Origin: JAGLTA01 sp023142625
GTDB taxonomy: Bacteria > Patescibacteriota > Patescibacteriia > JAACEG01
Reading direction: 5' to 3'
Assembly (NCBI GenBank): GCA_030641665.1
Contig: DAOWHA010000034.1
Location: 1-10,831, forward strand
DNA: 10,831 nucleotides
Of this stretch, positions 1 to 7,100 are shown piece after piece. Position 1 is the first letter of the stretch. Every line of letters begins with the position of its first letter. The notes under the pieces are model-generated. The model saw only the letters and a program-made list of their open reading frames with translations, was not told the origin of the DNA and did not search any database. A program made the position numbers and the translations under genes.

Positions 1-344
1 ACAAAAAAACTGTTGACGAAAAACTGCATAAACTTATTAAAAATTATTTGGATTTTGGCTTAAAAGAAAAAAATCTTATTAAAGCGTTGTTGTTAAAATT
101 ATCCCCCGCAGATCCACAAATAAAAAAATATATTATCCAATTAAGAGAGCAAACTACTGATTTAATTCAACCTTTAATAAGGGAACTGATTGCCAGAAAA
201 AAAATAAAACAAAAAATTGACAGCCGCCTAGCAGCTTCTCTGCTAACTAGCATGATGGATGGGTTGCTTTTAGAATATTCGTTTTTAAATAAAAAAATTG
301 ATTCAAAAAAAGTAGCTGCTCAAATTATTGCTGTTTTGTTTTAA
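1..344 (+). CDS. TetR-type transcriptional repressor, C-terminal part (5' truncated by window edge)
   Basis: The reading frame is open from the first base (first complete codon at position 3) to the TAA at 342-344, giving 113 visible residues. The N-terminal helix-turn-helix lies outside the window. The visible part is all alpha-helical and ends with a pattern typical of TetR ligand-binding/dimerisation domains: a helix with DSRLAASLLTSMMDGLLLEY, followed by a short helix with IDSKKVAAQIIAVLF. An in-frame TTG at 48 is not a likely start, because the frame continues upstream with the same helical character. TetR proteins are ligand-released repressors, very often of adjacent efflux genes, and an RND pump lies 3.8 kb downstream on the same strand. 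The family call rests on helix pattern and context without the DNA-binding domain, so it is likely but not certain. Confidence 0.65.
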   Translation, partial: KKTVDEKLHKLIKNYLDFGLKEKNLIKALLLKLSPADPQIKKYIIQLREQTTDLIQPLIRELIARKKIKQKIDSRLAASLLTSMMDGLLLEYSFLNKKIDSKKVAAQIIAVLF

Positions 345-376
345 AATTTTGTTTTAATCAAATAAATAATAAAATT

Positions 377-946
377 ATGCCTTTAGAACAACTTATTAAA
401 AAAACAAATTCCAGCCATTCTATTAGATATAATAACAGTGGAGAGAAAAATAATAAAACAGAGTTTCAATTGTTTGAAATAGAAAAAAAGATTCAAGGAA
501 TTATACTGGGTCTGTTTGGATCTATTATAGCCAGTTTTAGCATAGCCTTAGGCGTTTCGGTGCTCACTTCAAATTATTGGACAATTTTATCTTCAGGATT
601 AATAGTCGGAATAGCAAGCAGTTTTGCGAATTCATTCGGTCCTTTGGTTGCTAAATCTAAATCCCAATTTTATTCAAAAAAGGACATTTTAGAAAGCACT
701 GGATCTTTTATATTCACTTTTATAATTATAGTTTTACCGCTTATCTCTTATTTATTGATGGACGATTTAAATATTGCCAGAATAATTTCTCTTATGACAG
801 GCATAGTATTATTGTTTATTTTTGGAGTTCATCGAGCGCAATTAGAAAATAGAAAATCACCGTTAGCATACGCTTTCACAGTTGCTTCGGTCGGAGGAAT
901 TGTCGCGGCAGCATGTTATTTTGTTGCTTTGAATTTTATTAAATAA
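377..946 (+). CDS. VIT1/CCC1-like integral membrane protein
   Basis: This is a 189-residue protein with a polar N-terminus (residues 1-38) and about five hydrophobic helices at roughly 39-62, 67-90, 109-128, 133-152 and 166-186. The five-helix layout matches the VIT1/CCC1 family of Fe2+/Mn2+ transporters. So do the small-residue stretch in helix 2 (GIASSFANSFGPLVAKSKS), the PLISYLL turn after helix 3, and the GGIVAAACYFVA end of helix 5. The cytoplasmic metal-binding domain that plant VIT1 carries between helices 2 and 3 is missing, as in many short archaeal and bacterial relatives. The usual GEY-type acidic motif near the end of helix 2 is also not evident, so metal transport is uncertain. 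The start is ATG in the recurrent AAAATTATG context, with no Shine-Dalgarno. It follows the TetR gene after 32 bases. Confidence 0.55.
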   Translation: MPLEQLIKKTNSSHSIRYNNSGEKNNKTEFQLFEIEKKIQGIILGLFGSIIASFSIALGVSVLTSNYWTILSSGLIVGIASSFANSFGPLVAKSKSQFYSKKDILESTGSFIFTFIIIVLPLISYLLMDDLNIARIISLMTGIVLLFIFGVHRAQLENRKSPLAYAFTVASVGGIVAAACYFVALNFIK

Positions 947-1004
947 CTATGGCGGAATAAAAAACAAAAATTTTGCCAAAATTAAAAAAATATTAAAAAA
1001 ACTA

Positions 1005-1013
1005 GAGAGGGGG
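1005..1013 (+). promoter_or_regulatory. Strong Shine-Dalgarno sequence for the 44-residue membrane protein
   Basis: GAGAGGGGG contains the GAGG core, ending 10 bases before the ATG at 1021. It is the only purine-rich, G-dense ribosome binding site in the window; most other starts are preceded only by A/T. It is the main evidence that the small ORF downstream is translated. A TATAAT at 1014-1019 sits between this site and the ATG and is more likely spacer than a promoter. Confidence 0.7.
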
Positions 1014-1020
1014 TATAATT

Positions 1021-1155
1021 ATGCCAAATTTTATTACAAATATTAACTGGTCAAGTCCGATGACAATTGGAATTACTATTGGAGCAGTCGCTCTTATAGC
1101 AGTCGGTGGATACATTTACTGGGCATGGTCAAAAAATCAATGGCCATTTATTTAA
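1021..1155 (+). CDS. Small single-span membrane protein (44 residues)
   Basis: The ORF runs from ATG to TAA at 1153-1155. Residues 1-13 are polar (MPNFITNINWSSP), residues 14-36 form one hydrophobic helix rich in Gly, Ile, Val and Ala (MTIGITIGAVALIAVGGYIY), and the tail is aromatic and weakly basic (WAWSKNQWPFI). Four Trp residues lie near the helix ends or in the tail, as expected at a membrane interface. A strong Shine-Dalgarno stands 10 bases upstream, and codon use is not low-complexity, unlike the surrounding A/T spacer. I do not recognise a family. By position it follows the VIT1/CCC1-like gene after 74 bases and precedes a long hairpin. It could be a small accessory subunit of a membrane complex, a holin-like or toxin-like protein, or an orphan; the sequence does not decide between these. 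Confidence 0.65.
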   Translation: MPNFITNINWSSPMTIGITIGAVALIAVGGYIYWAWSKNQWPFI

Positions 1156-1170
1156 AATTTTAATTAACCA

Positions 1171-1210
1171 ATGCAGATAGTTGTAAAAACAATTTTACAA
1201 CTATCTGTAT
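1171..1210 (+). other. Long near-perfect inverted repeat (hairpin) in the small-gene intergenic region
   Basis: CAGATAGTTGTAAAA (1174-1188) pairs perfectly with TTTTACAACTATCTG (1193-1207) around the 4-base loop ACAA. The stem extends by one G-U and two A-T pairs to 1171/1210, giving 18 pairs. It lies between the stop of the 44-residue gene (1155) and the ATG at 1217, leaving only six bases between stem and start codon. No T-tract follows on the + strand (TATAAAATTATG), nor on the - strand, so it does not look like a standard intrinsic terminator. It may be a 3'-end stabiliser or processing site for the upstream mRNA, or a translation-blocking structure for the small ORF downstream. Confidence 0.75.
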
Positions 1211-1216
1211 AAAATT

Positions 1217-1282
1217 ATGTTTGATTTTATTAAAAAAATTATAAAAAAAATAAAAAAAATATTTTTAAAAGCGTTTAAATAA
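1217..1282 (+). CDS. Possible 21-residue cationic amphipathic peptide
   Basis: ATG to TAA (1280-1282) encodes a Lys/Ile/Phe-rich peptide that begins MFDFIKKIIKKIK and ends with KIFLKAFK (the two parts share one Lys). It has eight Lys and one Asp. With residues placed at 100 degrees each as an alpha-helix, all hydrophobic residues after Met1 except Leu17 fall between 40 and 200 degrees, and all charged residues fall between 220 and 380 degrees, which is almost complete segregation. The start context AAAATTATG is identical to that of the genes at 377 and 1300, and the next gene starts 17 bases after the stop. No Shine-Dalgarno is present, and a strong hairpin ends six bases before the ATG. Poly-A/T DNA readily encodes Lys and Ile, so chance cannot be excluded. 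If real, it is expected to bind membranes. Confidence 0.4.
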   Translation: MFDFIKKIIKKIKKIFLKAFK

Positions 1283-1299
1283 TTATTAACAATAAAATT

Positions 1300-1602
1300 A
1301 TGAACAATTTAATTAAAAAGACAATTTTAACAGGGCTTGGCATAGCATCATTAACTAAAGAAAAGGCAGAAAAATTAGTTAAAGATTTAATTAAAGAAGG
1401 AGAAGTGTCTGAAGGCGAAGGTTCTAAATTCGTAAAAGAATTATTAGATAGAGTTGAAAACAACAAAAAAGCGTTAGAGAAACAGACTGAAAAAATAGTT
1501 CACAATGTATTAAAAACATTAAATATTCCAAGCAGAAAAGATATTGTTGGTTTGAATAATAAGGTTGAAAAATTAGATAAAAAATTGGGTGAAAAAAAAT
1601 AA
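1300..1602 (+). CDS. Phasin-like (PhaF/PhaI-type, granule-associated) protein
   Basis: This 100-residue, highly charged helical protein has a short hydrophobic N-terminal segment (residues 5-17, IKKTILTGLGIAS). It is followed by the pattern LTKEKAEKLVKDLIKEGEVS, then a long amphipathic helix with many Lys/Glu pairs, a short break at NIPSRKDI and a C-terminal coiled coil. This layout matches the small phasin/PhaF-like family (poly-hydroxyalkanoate granule-associated proteins), whose members bind hydrophobic granule surfaces through an amphipathic helix. Such genes often stand next to ABC1/AarF kinase genes in bacteria, as here. No PHA synthase is visible, so a classical polyester-granule role is unlikely and a lipid- or membrane-surface role may fit better. 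The start is ATG in the AAAATTATG context without a Shine-Dalgarno. Confidence 0.65.
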   Translation: MNNLIKKTILTGLGIASLTKEKAEKLVKDLIKEGEVSEGEGSKFVKELLDRVENNKKALEKQTEKIVHNVLKTLNIPSRKDIVGLNNKVEKLDKKLGEKK

Positions 1603-1622
1603 TTTTTTTTCAATACAGGCGT

Positions 1623-1658
1623 CAAATGCTGAATAAACTTATTCGGCATTTGCGGTTT
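1623..1658 (+). terminator. Probable intrinsic terminator after the phasin-like gene
   Basis: CAAATGCTGAATA (1623-1635) pairs with TATTCGGCATTTG (1640-1652), giving 13 pairs including one T-G, around a 4-base loop. The T-rich tail GCGGTTTGTGTTT follows. It lies 20 bases after the phasin-like stop. The tail is interrupted by G, so termination may be partial, and some read-through into the ABC1 kinase gene is possible. A separate palindrome of A8 and T8 runs spans the phasin stop codon at 1591-1611. Confidence 0.6.
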
Positions 1659-1678
1659 GTGTTTCATTGATTTTGATT

Positions 1679-3364
1679 ATGTTTAATTTAAAACAAAAAT
1701 ATAAAAATTTTAAGCGAGTTAAAGAAATATTGCTTGTTTTAAGTAAATATAGCTTGGGTTATTTTTTGAATTTGCCAGCCGTAGAAAAATATTTTAAAAT
1801 CGGCAAAAAAATTTTTGTTAAAAAAATAAAAAAAGATGCTTTTGGGCGTTTAACCATACCGCAAAGAACGCGTTTAGCTTGCGAAGAATTGGGTCCGACT
1901 TTTGTTAAATTAGGGCAAATTTTAAGCACTCGTCCTGATTTAATCCCCCGTGAATTCACTGAGGAGTTTAGCAAATTACAAGATAATGTCCCGCCTTTCG
2001 CTTTTTTTCAAGTAGAAAAATTATTTGAAGAAGAATTTGGCAAGTCTATAGATGAATTATTTGTTGAATTTAATGATCGTCCTGTGGCGGCGGCCTCTTT
2101 AAGTCAAGTGCATAAAGCTAAATTAGCTAATGGCGAAGTGGTGGCAGTTAAAATACAGCGACCGAATATTAAAGAGCGCATTAAATCAGATATTTCTATC
2201 TTATTTGATTTGGTGAAATTTATGGAAAAAAAGTTGGTGAACGGCTATATTTACCAGCCGATGGAGATAGTTAAAGAATTTTCCAGAACTATAAAACAAG
2301 AGTTGGATTTTGTAAGCGAGGGGCGCAATATTGATAAATTCAGGATAAATTTTAAAGAAAACGAAGCTGTTTGTATTCCTAAAGTCTATTGGCAATTAAC
2401 AACTCCGAAAATATTAACTATGGAATATATAAACGGGGTTAAAATTTCTGATGTTAATAAGTCAAAAAATTCACGATTTGATAAAAAAATAATTTCCGCG
2501 CGCGGGGCTGATATGATATTAAAACAAATTTTTAAAGACGGTTTTTTTCATGGCGATCCTCACCCGGGAAATATTTTTGTAATGAAAAATAATGTAGTCG
2601 CTTTGCTTGATTTTGGCATGGTAGGCAGAGTAGACGAGGACACTATGGCTGATATGGCAAATTTGTTAATTGCCACTATTGAAAAAGATGCTGATAAAAT
2701 TATTAAAATTTTAGAAAAAATGGACATTGTTTGTTCAGATATAAATTTAAAAGAATTAAAAATTGAAATTAAGAATTTTGTTGATAAATATTATGGAATT
2801 TCTTTAAAACAGTTGGAAATAGGTGTTATCATAGAAGAAATTTTAGAAATTATGATTCATCATCAAATTAAAATTCCCAGTGATTTAGTATTACTAAGCA
2901 AATCTTTAGTCATTATTGAGTGGGTTGGCAGGGATCTTGATCCTGATTTTGATATGGTGTCTCACGCCAAGCCTTTTGCCAAAGAACTGCTTAGCAAAAA
3001 ATACTCAATAATTAATCTATGGAAAAAAGGCAGAGCGACGACCGAGGAGTTATTTGATTTTTTACAAATTTTCCCCAAAGAATTTTCACTGCTGATTAAA
3101 AGTTTAAGAAAGGGGGAATTTAATATTAATTTTCAGCACAAAGGATTAGAAAGATTAATTTTAGAAATAGACCGTGCCAGTAATCGCCTGTCTTTTAGCA
3201 TGATTATCGGCTCTTTAATAATCGGCTCTTCTTTTGTCATTCAAGCCAATATCGGGCCTTTCATTTTCGGATATCCCGCAATCGGAATCATCGGATATTT
3301 ATTTGCGAGTTTTTTAGGCTTATTTTTAATAATTTCAATTTTACGATCAGGGAAATGGAAATAA
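1679..3364 (+). CDS. ABC1/AarF/UbiB-family atypical kinase
   Basis: This 561-residue protein (ATG at 1679) carries the full ABC1 kinase-like set of motifs. The KxGQ motif is FVKLGQILSTRPDLIP (KLGQ at 77-80). The Ala-rich nucleotide loop is AAAS (137-140) and the kinase Lys is in VAVKIQRP (Lys158). The catalytic region is HGDPHPGN (291-298) and the metal-binding DFG is at 311-313. Two hydrophobic C-terminal helices lie at about 505-525 and 530-554, as in UbiB/AarF proteins, anchoring it in the membrane. Family members support quinone biosynthesis (UbiB, COQ8) or membrane-lipid homeostasis, probably by ATPase-driven handling of prenyl lipids. No quinone gene is visible here. An in-frame TTG at 1667 would add four residues, but the ATG is preferred. 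Length is normal for the family. It overlaps or abuts the patatin gene downstream, so the two are probably co-translated. Confidence 0.92.
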   Translation: MFNLKQKYKNFKRVKEILLVLSKYSLGYFLNLPAVEKYFKIGKKIFVKKIKKDAFGRLTIPQRTRLACEELGPTFVKLGQILSTRPDLIPREFTEEFSKLQDNVPPFAFFQVEKLFEEEFGKSIDELFVEFNDRPVAAASLSQVHKAKLANGEVVAVKIQRPNIKERIKSDISILFDLVKFMEKKLVNGYIYQPMEIVKEFSRTIKQELDFVSEGRNIDKFRINFKENEAVCIPKVYWQLTTPKILTMEYINGVKISDVNKSKNSRFDKKIISARGADMILKQIFKDGFFHGDPHPGNIFVMKNNVVALLDFGMVGRVDEDTMADMANLLIATIEKDADKIIKILEKMDIVCSDINLKELKIEIKNFVDKYYGISLKQLEIGVIIEEILEIMIHHQIKIPSDLVLLSKSLVIIEWVGRDLDPDFDMVSHAKPFAKELLSKKYSIINLWKKGRATTEELFDFLQIFPKEFSLLIKSLRKGEFNINFQHKGLERLILEIDRASNRLSFSMIIGSLIIGSSFVIQANIGPFIFGYPAIGIIGYLFASFLGLFLIISILRSGKWK

Positions 3365-3372
3365 AAAGCATT

Positions 3373-4185
3373 ATGTCGGAACAAAGCAAGCAAAAAAAAT
3401 TAGTCGCGTTATCTCTTGGCGGAGGCGGAGCTAAAACATTCGCTCATTTGGGAGTATTGGACGCGTTAAGAGATGAGGGAATTAAAATAGATTTTTTAAC
3501 AGCATGTTCGTCAGCGTCAATTATCGGATTTCTTTTTTGCATTGGCGTCTCTAGCGATGAAATTAAAAAAGAATTTAGAAAAAAAAGAAAATGGATATGG
3601 CTTATTAAAAGATCTATTTTTAAGCGGGTATTAAAAAAATTTATTAAAGAAAAAAATATTACTGATTTAGGTCAATTAAAAATTCCATTATCAATAGTAA
3701 CCGTTGATTTGAAAAAAGGGAAAGAAATTATTTTTGACAAAGGAGACCCTTTGCCGATTTGCTTGGGTTCATCGGCATTTCCCGGAATTTGGCAGCCTGT
3801 AAAATACAAAAATTATTATTTGATTGACGGCGGGATTTTAAATCCTGATCCTGCTGACATAGCGAGAGAAAAAGTCGGGCGAAAAGGGATTGTTATTAGC
3901 ACTACTTTAAGAATGGAGTTTACAAAAGAAAAAATAGGAAGCCGTTTTAACACTATCCTAAAATCAATTTACCTTTTGCAATTTAAATACAGAGATAAAA
4001 TAATAAAAGAAAATTCAAATATTATAATATCGCCATTAGACAATTTAAAAATAAATTTTTCTGATTGGAAAGAAACATTTACCGGTTATTTTAGCAATAA
4101 TAAAATAGAAAAATTTTATCAAAAAGGATACAAAGCAACTATCAAAGAAATGCCGAGGATAAAAAAATTAATAAGGAATACATGA
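3373..4185 (+). CDS. Divergent patatin-like phospholipase/acyl hydrolase
   Basis: From the ATG at 3373 this is a 270-residue protein. An earlier in-frame ATG at 3355 would add six residues and overlap the kinase gene by 10 bases; 3373 is preferred for its ATTATG context and the match to the paralogue's N-terminus. Patatin features in order are the oxyanion loop GGGGAKT (16-22), with Thr where Gly is usual; the nucleophile elbow ACSSA (44-48), where the family has GxSxG; and the catalytic Asp in IDGGILNP (Asp152). The Ser46-Asp152 dyad is kept, but both elbow glycines are Ala. Residues 66-94 are strongly basic with embedded aromatics, suggesting a membrane-binding face. The family hydrolyses phospholipids or other acyl esters. 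The gene ends in an ATGA overlap with the RND transporter, indicating translational coupling. Activity is uncertain because of the elbow changes. Confidence 0.85.
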   Translation: MSEQSKQKKLVALSLGGGGAKTFAHLGVLDALRDEGIKIDFLTACSSASIIGFLFCIGVSSDEIKKEFRKKRKWIWLIKRSIFKRVLKKFIKEKNITDLGQLKIPLSIVTVDLKKGKEIIFDKGDPLPICLGSSAFPGIWQPVKYKNYYLIDGGILNPDPADIAREKVGRKGIVISTTLRMEFTKEKIGSRFNTILKSIYLLQFKYRDKIIKENSNIIISPLDNLKINFSDWKETFTGYFSNNKIEKFYQKGYKATIKEMPRIKKLIRNT

Positions 4186-7100
4186 ACCTGCCAAAATTTT
4201 CAGTTGACAAGCCAGTGACAATTACAATGATGGTTTTAATCATCGTTGTTTTCGGTTTTATCTCTTTTTTCCGTTTAGGATTGGATATGCTGCCCGACAT
4301 TGAATTTCCCGTTGTTTCCGTAATCACTTCATATAGCGGCGTTTCCAGCAAAGATATTGAAGATGTTTTAACTAAGCCGATTGAAGACGCGATTGCTACG
4401 GTTAAAGATGTAAAAAAAATCAATTCAATTTCACAAGAAGGAATGTCCGCCGTAATGATTGAATTTAACAGCGGAACCAATGTTGATTTCGCGGCCCAGG
4501 ATATTCGGGATAAAATCGGCTTAATGGAGGATTATTTGCCGCAAGATTCCAATAAGCCGTTAGTGGTTAAAATGGATGTTGGCGCCATGCCAATATTGGC
4601 TTATGGGATTACTTCTGACAGCCTGGCAATTTTGGAATTAAAAAAAATATTAGAAGATAATATTAAGGAGAAGATTGAAAGATTAGACGGCGTGGCTTCA
4701 GTTGAATTGCGAGGCGGGCAGGAGCGGGAGATTTTAGTTAAATTAAACAAGCCGCAATTAGAAATTTACGGCATTACTCAAACGCAAATCGCGCAAATTT
4801 TACATGGAGAGAATATTAACTTGTCAGGCGGTTTTATAGAACAGGGTTTGCAAGAATTTCCCTTGCGAACCGAAGGGGAATTTAAAAATTTAAAAGAGAT
4901 AGAAGATACCGTTATCGTTATAAAAGACGGAACGCCGATATATTTAAAAGATGTCGCGCAAATCGTTGATACGCATCAAGAGACAAGAAGCTATTGCCGC
5001 ACTAATAAAAAAGACAGCATATTATTATTAGCAAGCAAGCAATCAGGCGCGAACACCTCGCGGGTTGCTGAAATAGTCAAGAAAAAACTGCCTGAATTAA
5101 AAAAATATTTGCCCAAAGATGTTGATTTTAAATTAGTGATGGATCAAGGCCATTTAATTAAAACATCAACAAACTCCGTAGCCCAAAGCGGAGTGATCGG
5201 CGGACTGCTGGCAATGCTGATGGTTTATCTGTTTTTGCGGAATTGGCGGCCGACAATGGCTATTGCCTTAGCCATCCCTTTATCTTTAATCGCCACTTTT
5301 ATTCCTCTTTATATTGTCGGCTATACTTTGAATTTGATGACTTTAGGAGGATTGGCTTTAGGCATCGGCATGTTGGTTGACAACGCCGTGGTGGTAATTG
5401 AAAATATTTACCGCCATTTGGAAAAAACAGGCAAGCGGCAAAAAGCCGCTATTGTCGGCGCTAAAGAAGTTGGGATGGCCATCACCGCCGCCACGCTCAC
5501 GACTATCGCGGTATTCTTGCCAATGGCTTTGGGTTCTGGCATTGCCGGACAGATATCGCGGGGGCTTTCCTTGACAATTATTTTTGCGTTGGCTTCTTCT
5601 CTTTTCGCGGCCTTAACTTTAGTGCCGATGATTGCTTCAAAAATTTTTAAAAAAAGGGAAGGCGCTGATGATTATAAAAAAGCGTCAGGAGAGCAATATT
5701 TTGAAAAAATTAAAAACAGTTATAAAAAAGTTCTTATTTGGTCGCTTAACAATCGCTTAAAAACAATTATATCCACAATCGGCTTGTTGGCGGTGAGCGT
5801 GGTTTTATCTTTGTCTGTCGGCGCGGAATTTATGCCTGTTAGCGACCAAGGCATGGTGCTGATGGGAGTTAAAATGCCTGTTGGCGCGTCATTGGAAGAG
5901 ACCAATAAAGTTATTGGACAAATAGAAAATGATTTAATCAATATTGACGGAATTTCAGTTATTACCGGTTTTGTGGGTTTTGACGAATCGAGCAGAAGCG
6001 AAAGTGTTGCGTTAGGGCTTGGGTCAACAGGTGTTAATGAAGCGCAAATTTTTATCAGATTAAAAGACAAAAAAGACAGAGAATATTCAGCTGAAGAAAT
6101 TCAAGATATAATCAGAAAAAAGCTTCCCAAGATAAGAGATTTGGAAATTAATTTTATGGATATAAGCAAAATTTTAATAAGCGGTTCAAATTATCCCGTG
6201 GAAATAAAAATTTTTGGCAAGGATTTGGAAATTTTAAAAAATACAGCTGATGAAATCGCGCAAAAAATTAATAACATAGAAGGTTTGCGCGATATTGATA
6301 CTTCGTTAAGCCAAGGCAAGCCTGAATTAGTCATTAATATTGATCGGGAAAGGGCTTCGCGCTTAGGCTTAACCGTAGGTCAAATCGGTTCAGCTGTAAA
6401 AAATTCCATGCAAGGCATGGTAGCCACTCAACTGCGCCAAGGCGGAGAGGAAACAGACATAAAAATTCGCTACGATAAAATTTACAGGGATGATGTTAAG
6501 CAAATAAAAAATTTCACAATTACCACTCCGTTTGGCAATCAAGTACCATTAAAGCAGGTAGCTAAAATTTCCAAAGGCGAGGGTCCGATAAAAATTAGCA
6601 GGGAAGACCAACTAAGAGTAGTTGCCATTACGGCAAATGTTATTGGCAGGGATGTTGGCAGCGCGGTAAAAGATATAAAAACAAGATTAAGCAATTATGA
6701 ATTGCCTTCAGGGTATTTTATAGAATACGGCGGTTCGTATAAACAGATGCAAGATACTTTTGCCACTTTGGGCTGGGCATTAGCTTTGGGAATTTTATTG
6801 GTTTATATGGTTATGGCTTCGCAATTTGAGTCGCTTGTTCACCCATTTATTGTTATGTTTGAAATGCCTTTGGCTTTTATCGGGGTTGGCTTAGCTCTGT
6901 TTATCACGGGACAATCGTTGTCTTTACCGTCTTTTATGGGAGTTATAATGCTGGCTGGCATCGTGGTAAATAACGCTATTGTTTTAATTGATTATGTAAA
7001 TCAATTAAGAAAAAAAGGAATGAATAAATTTGACGCTTTAGTTAAAGGCGGAACAACCCGTTTGCGTCCGATTTTAATTACTTCCATCACTACTATATTA

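Noticed and set aside
48..50. TTG start for a 98-residue protein
   Set aside because: The frame is open to the window edge with continuous helical TetR-like sequence, so this is an internal Leu codon of a truncated gene.
1014..1019. TATAAT as a -10 promoter element before the 44-residue gene
   Set aside because: No acceptable -35 lies 15-19 bases upstream, and the hexamer falls between the Shine-Dalgarno and the start codon, where a transcript starting further downstream would lose the ribosome site.
1275..1466. Minus-strand open frame opposite the phasin-like gene
   Set aside because: It is antisense to a well-supported coding gene, and its Ser/Leu/Ile-rich product mirrors the Lys/Glu-rich helix codons on the + strand.
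1667..1669. TTG start for the ABC1 kinase
   Set aside because: It lies only 12 bases before an ATG with the context common to other starts here, and the extra residues add no recognisable sequence.
4142..4480. Minus-strand open frames opposite the RND, kinase and adaptor genes (also 1759-1974, 2201-2395, 5720-6070, 7325-7528, 7462-7695, 7742-8038, 9397-9600)
   Set aside because: All lie inside strongly supported + strand genes, show no recognisable motifs and lack independent start signals.
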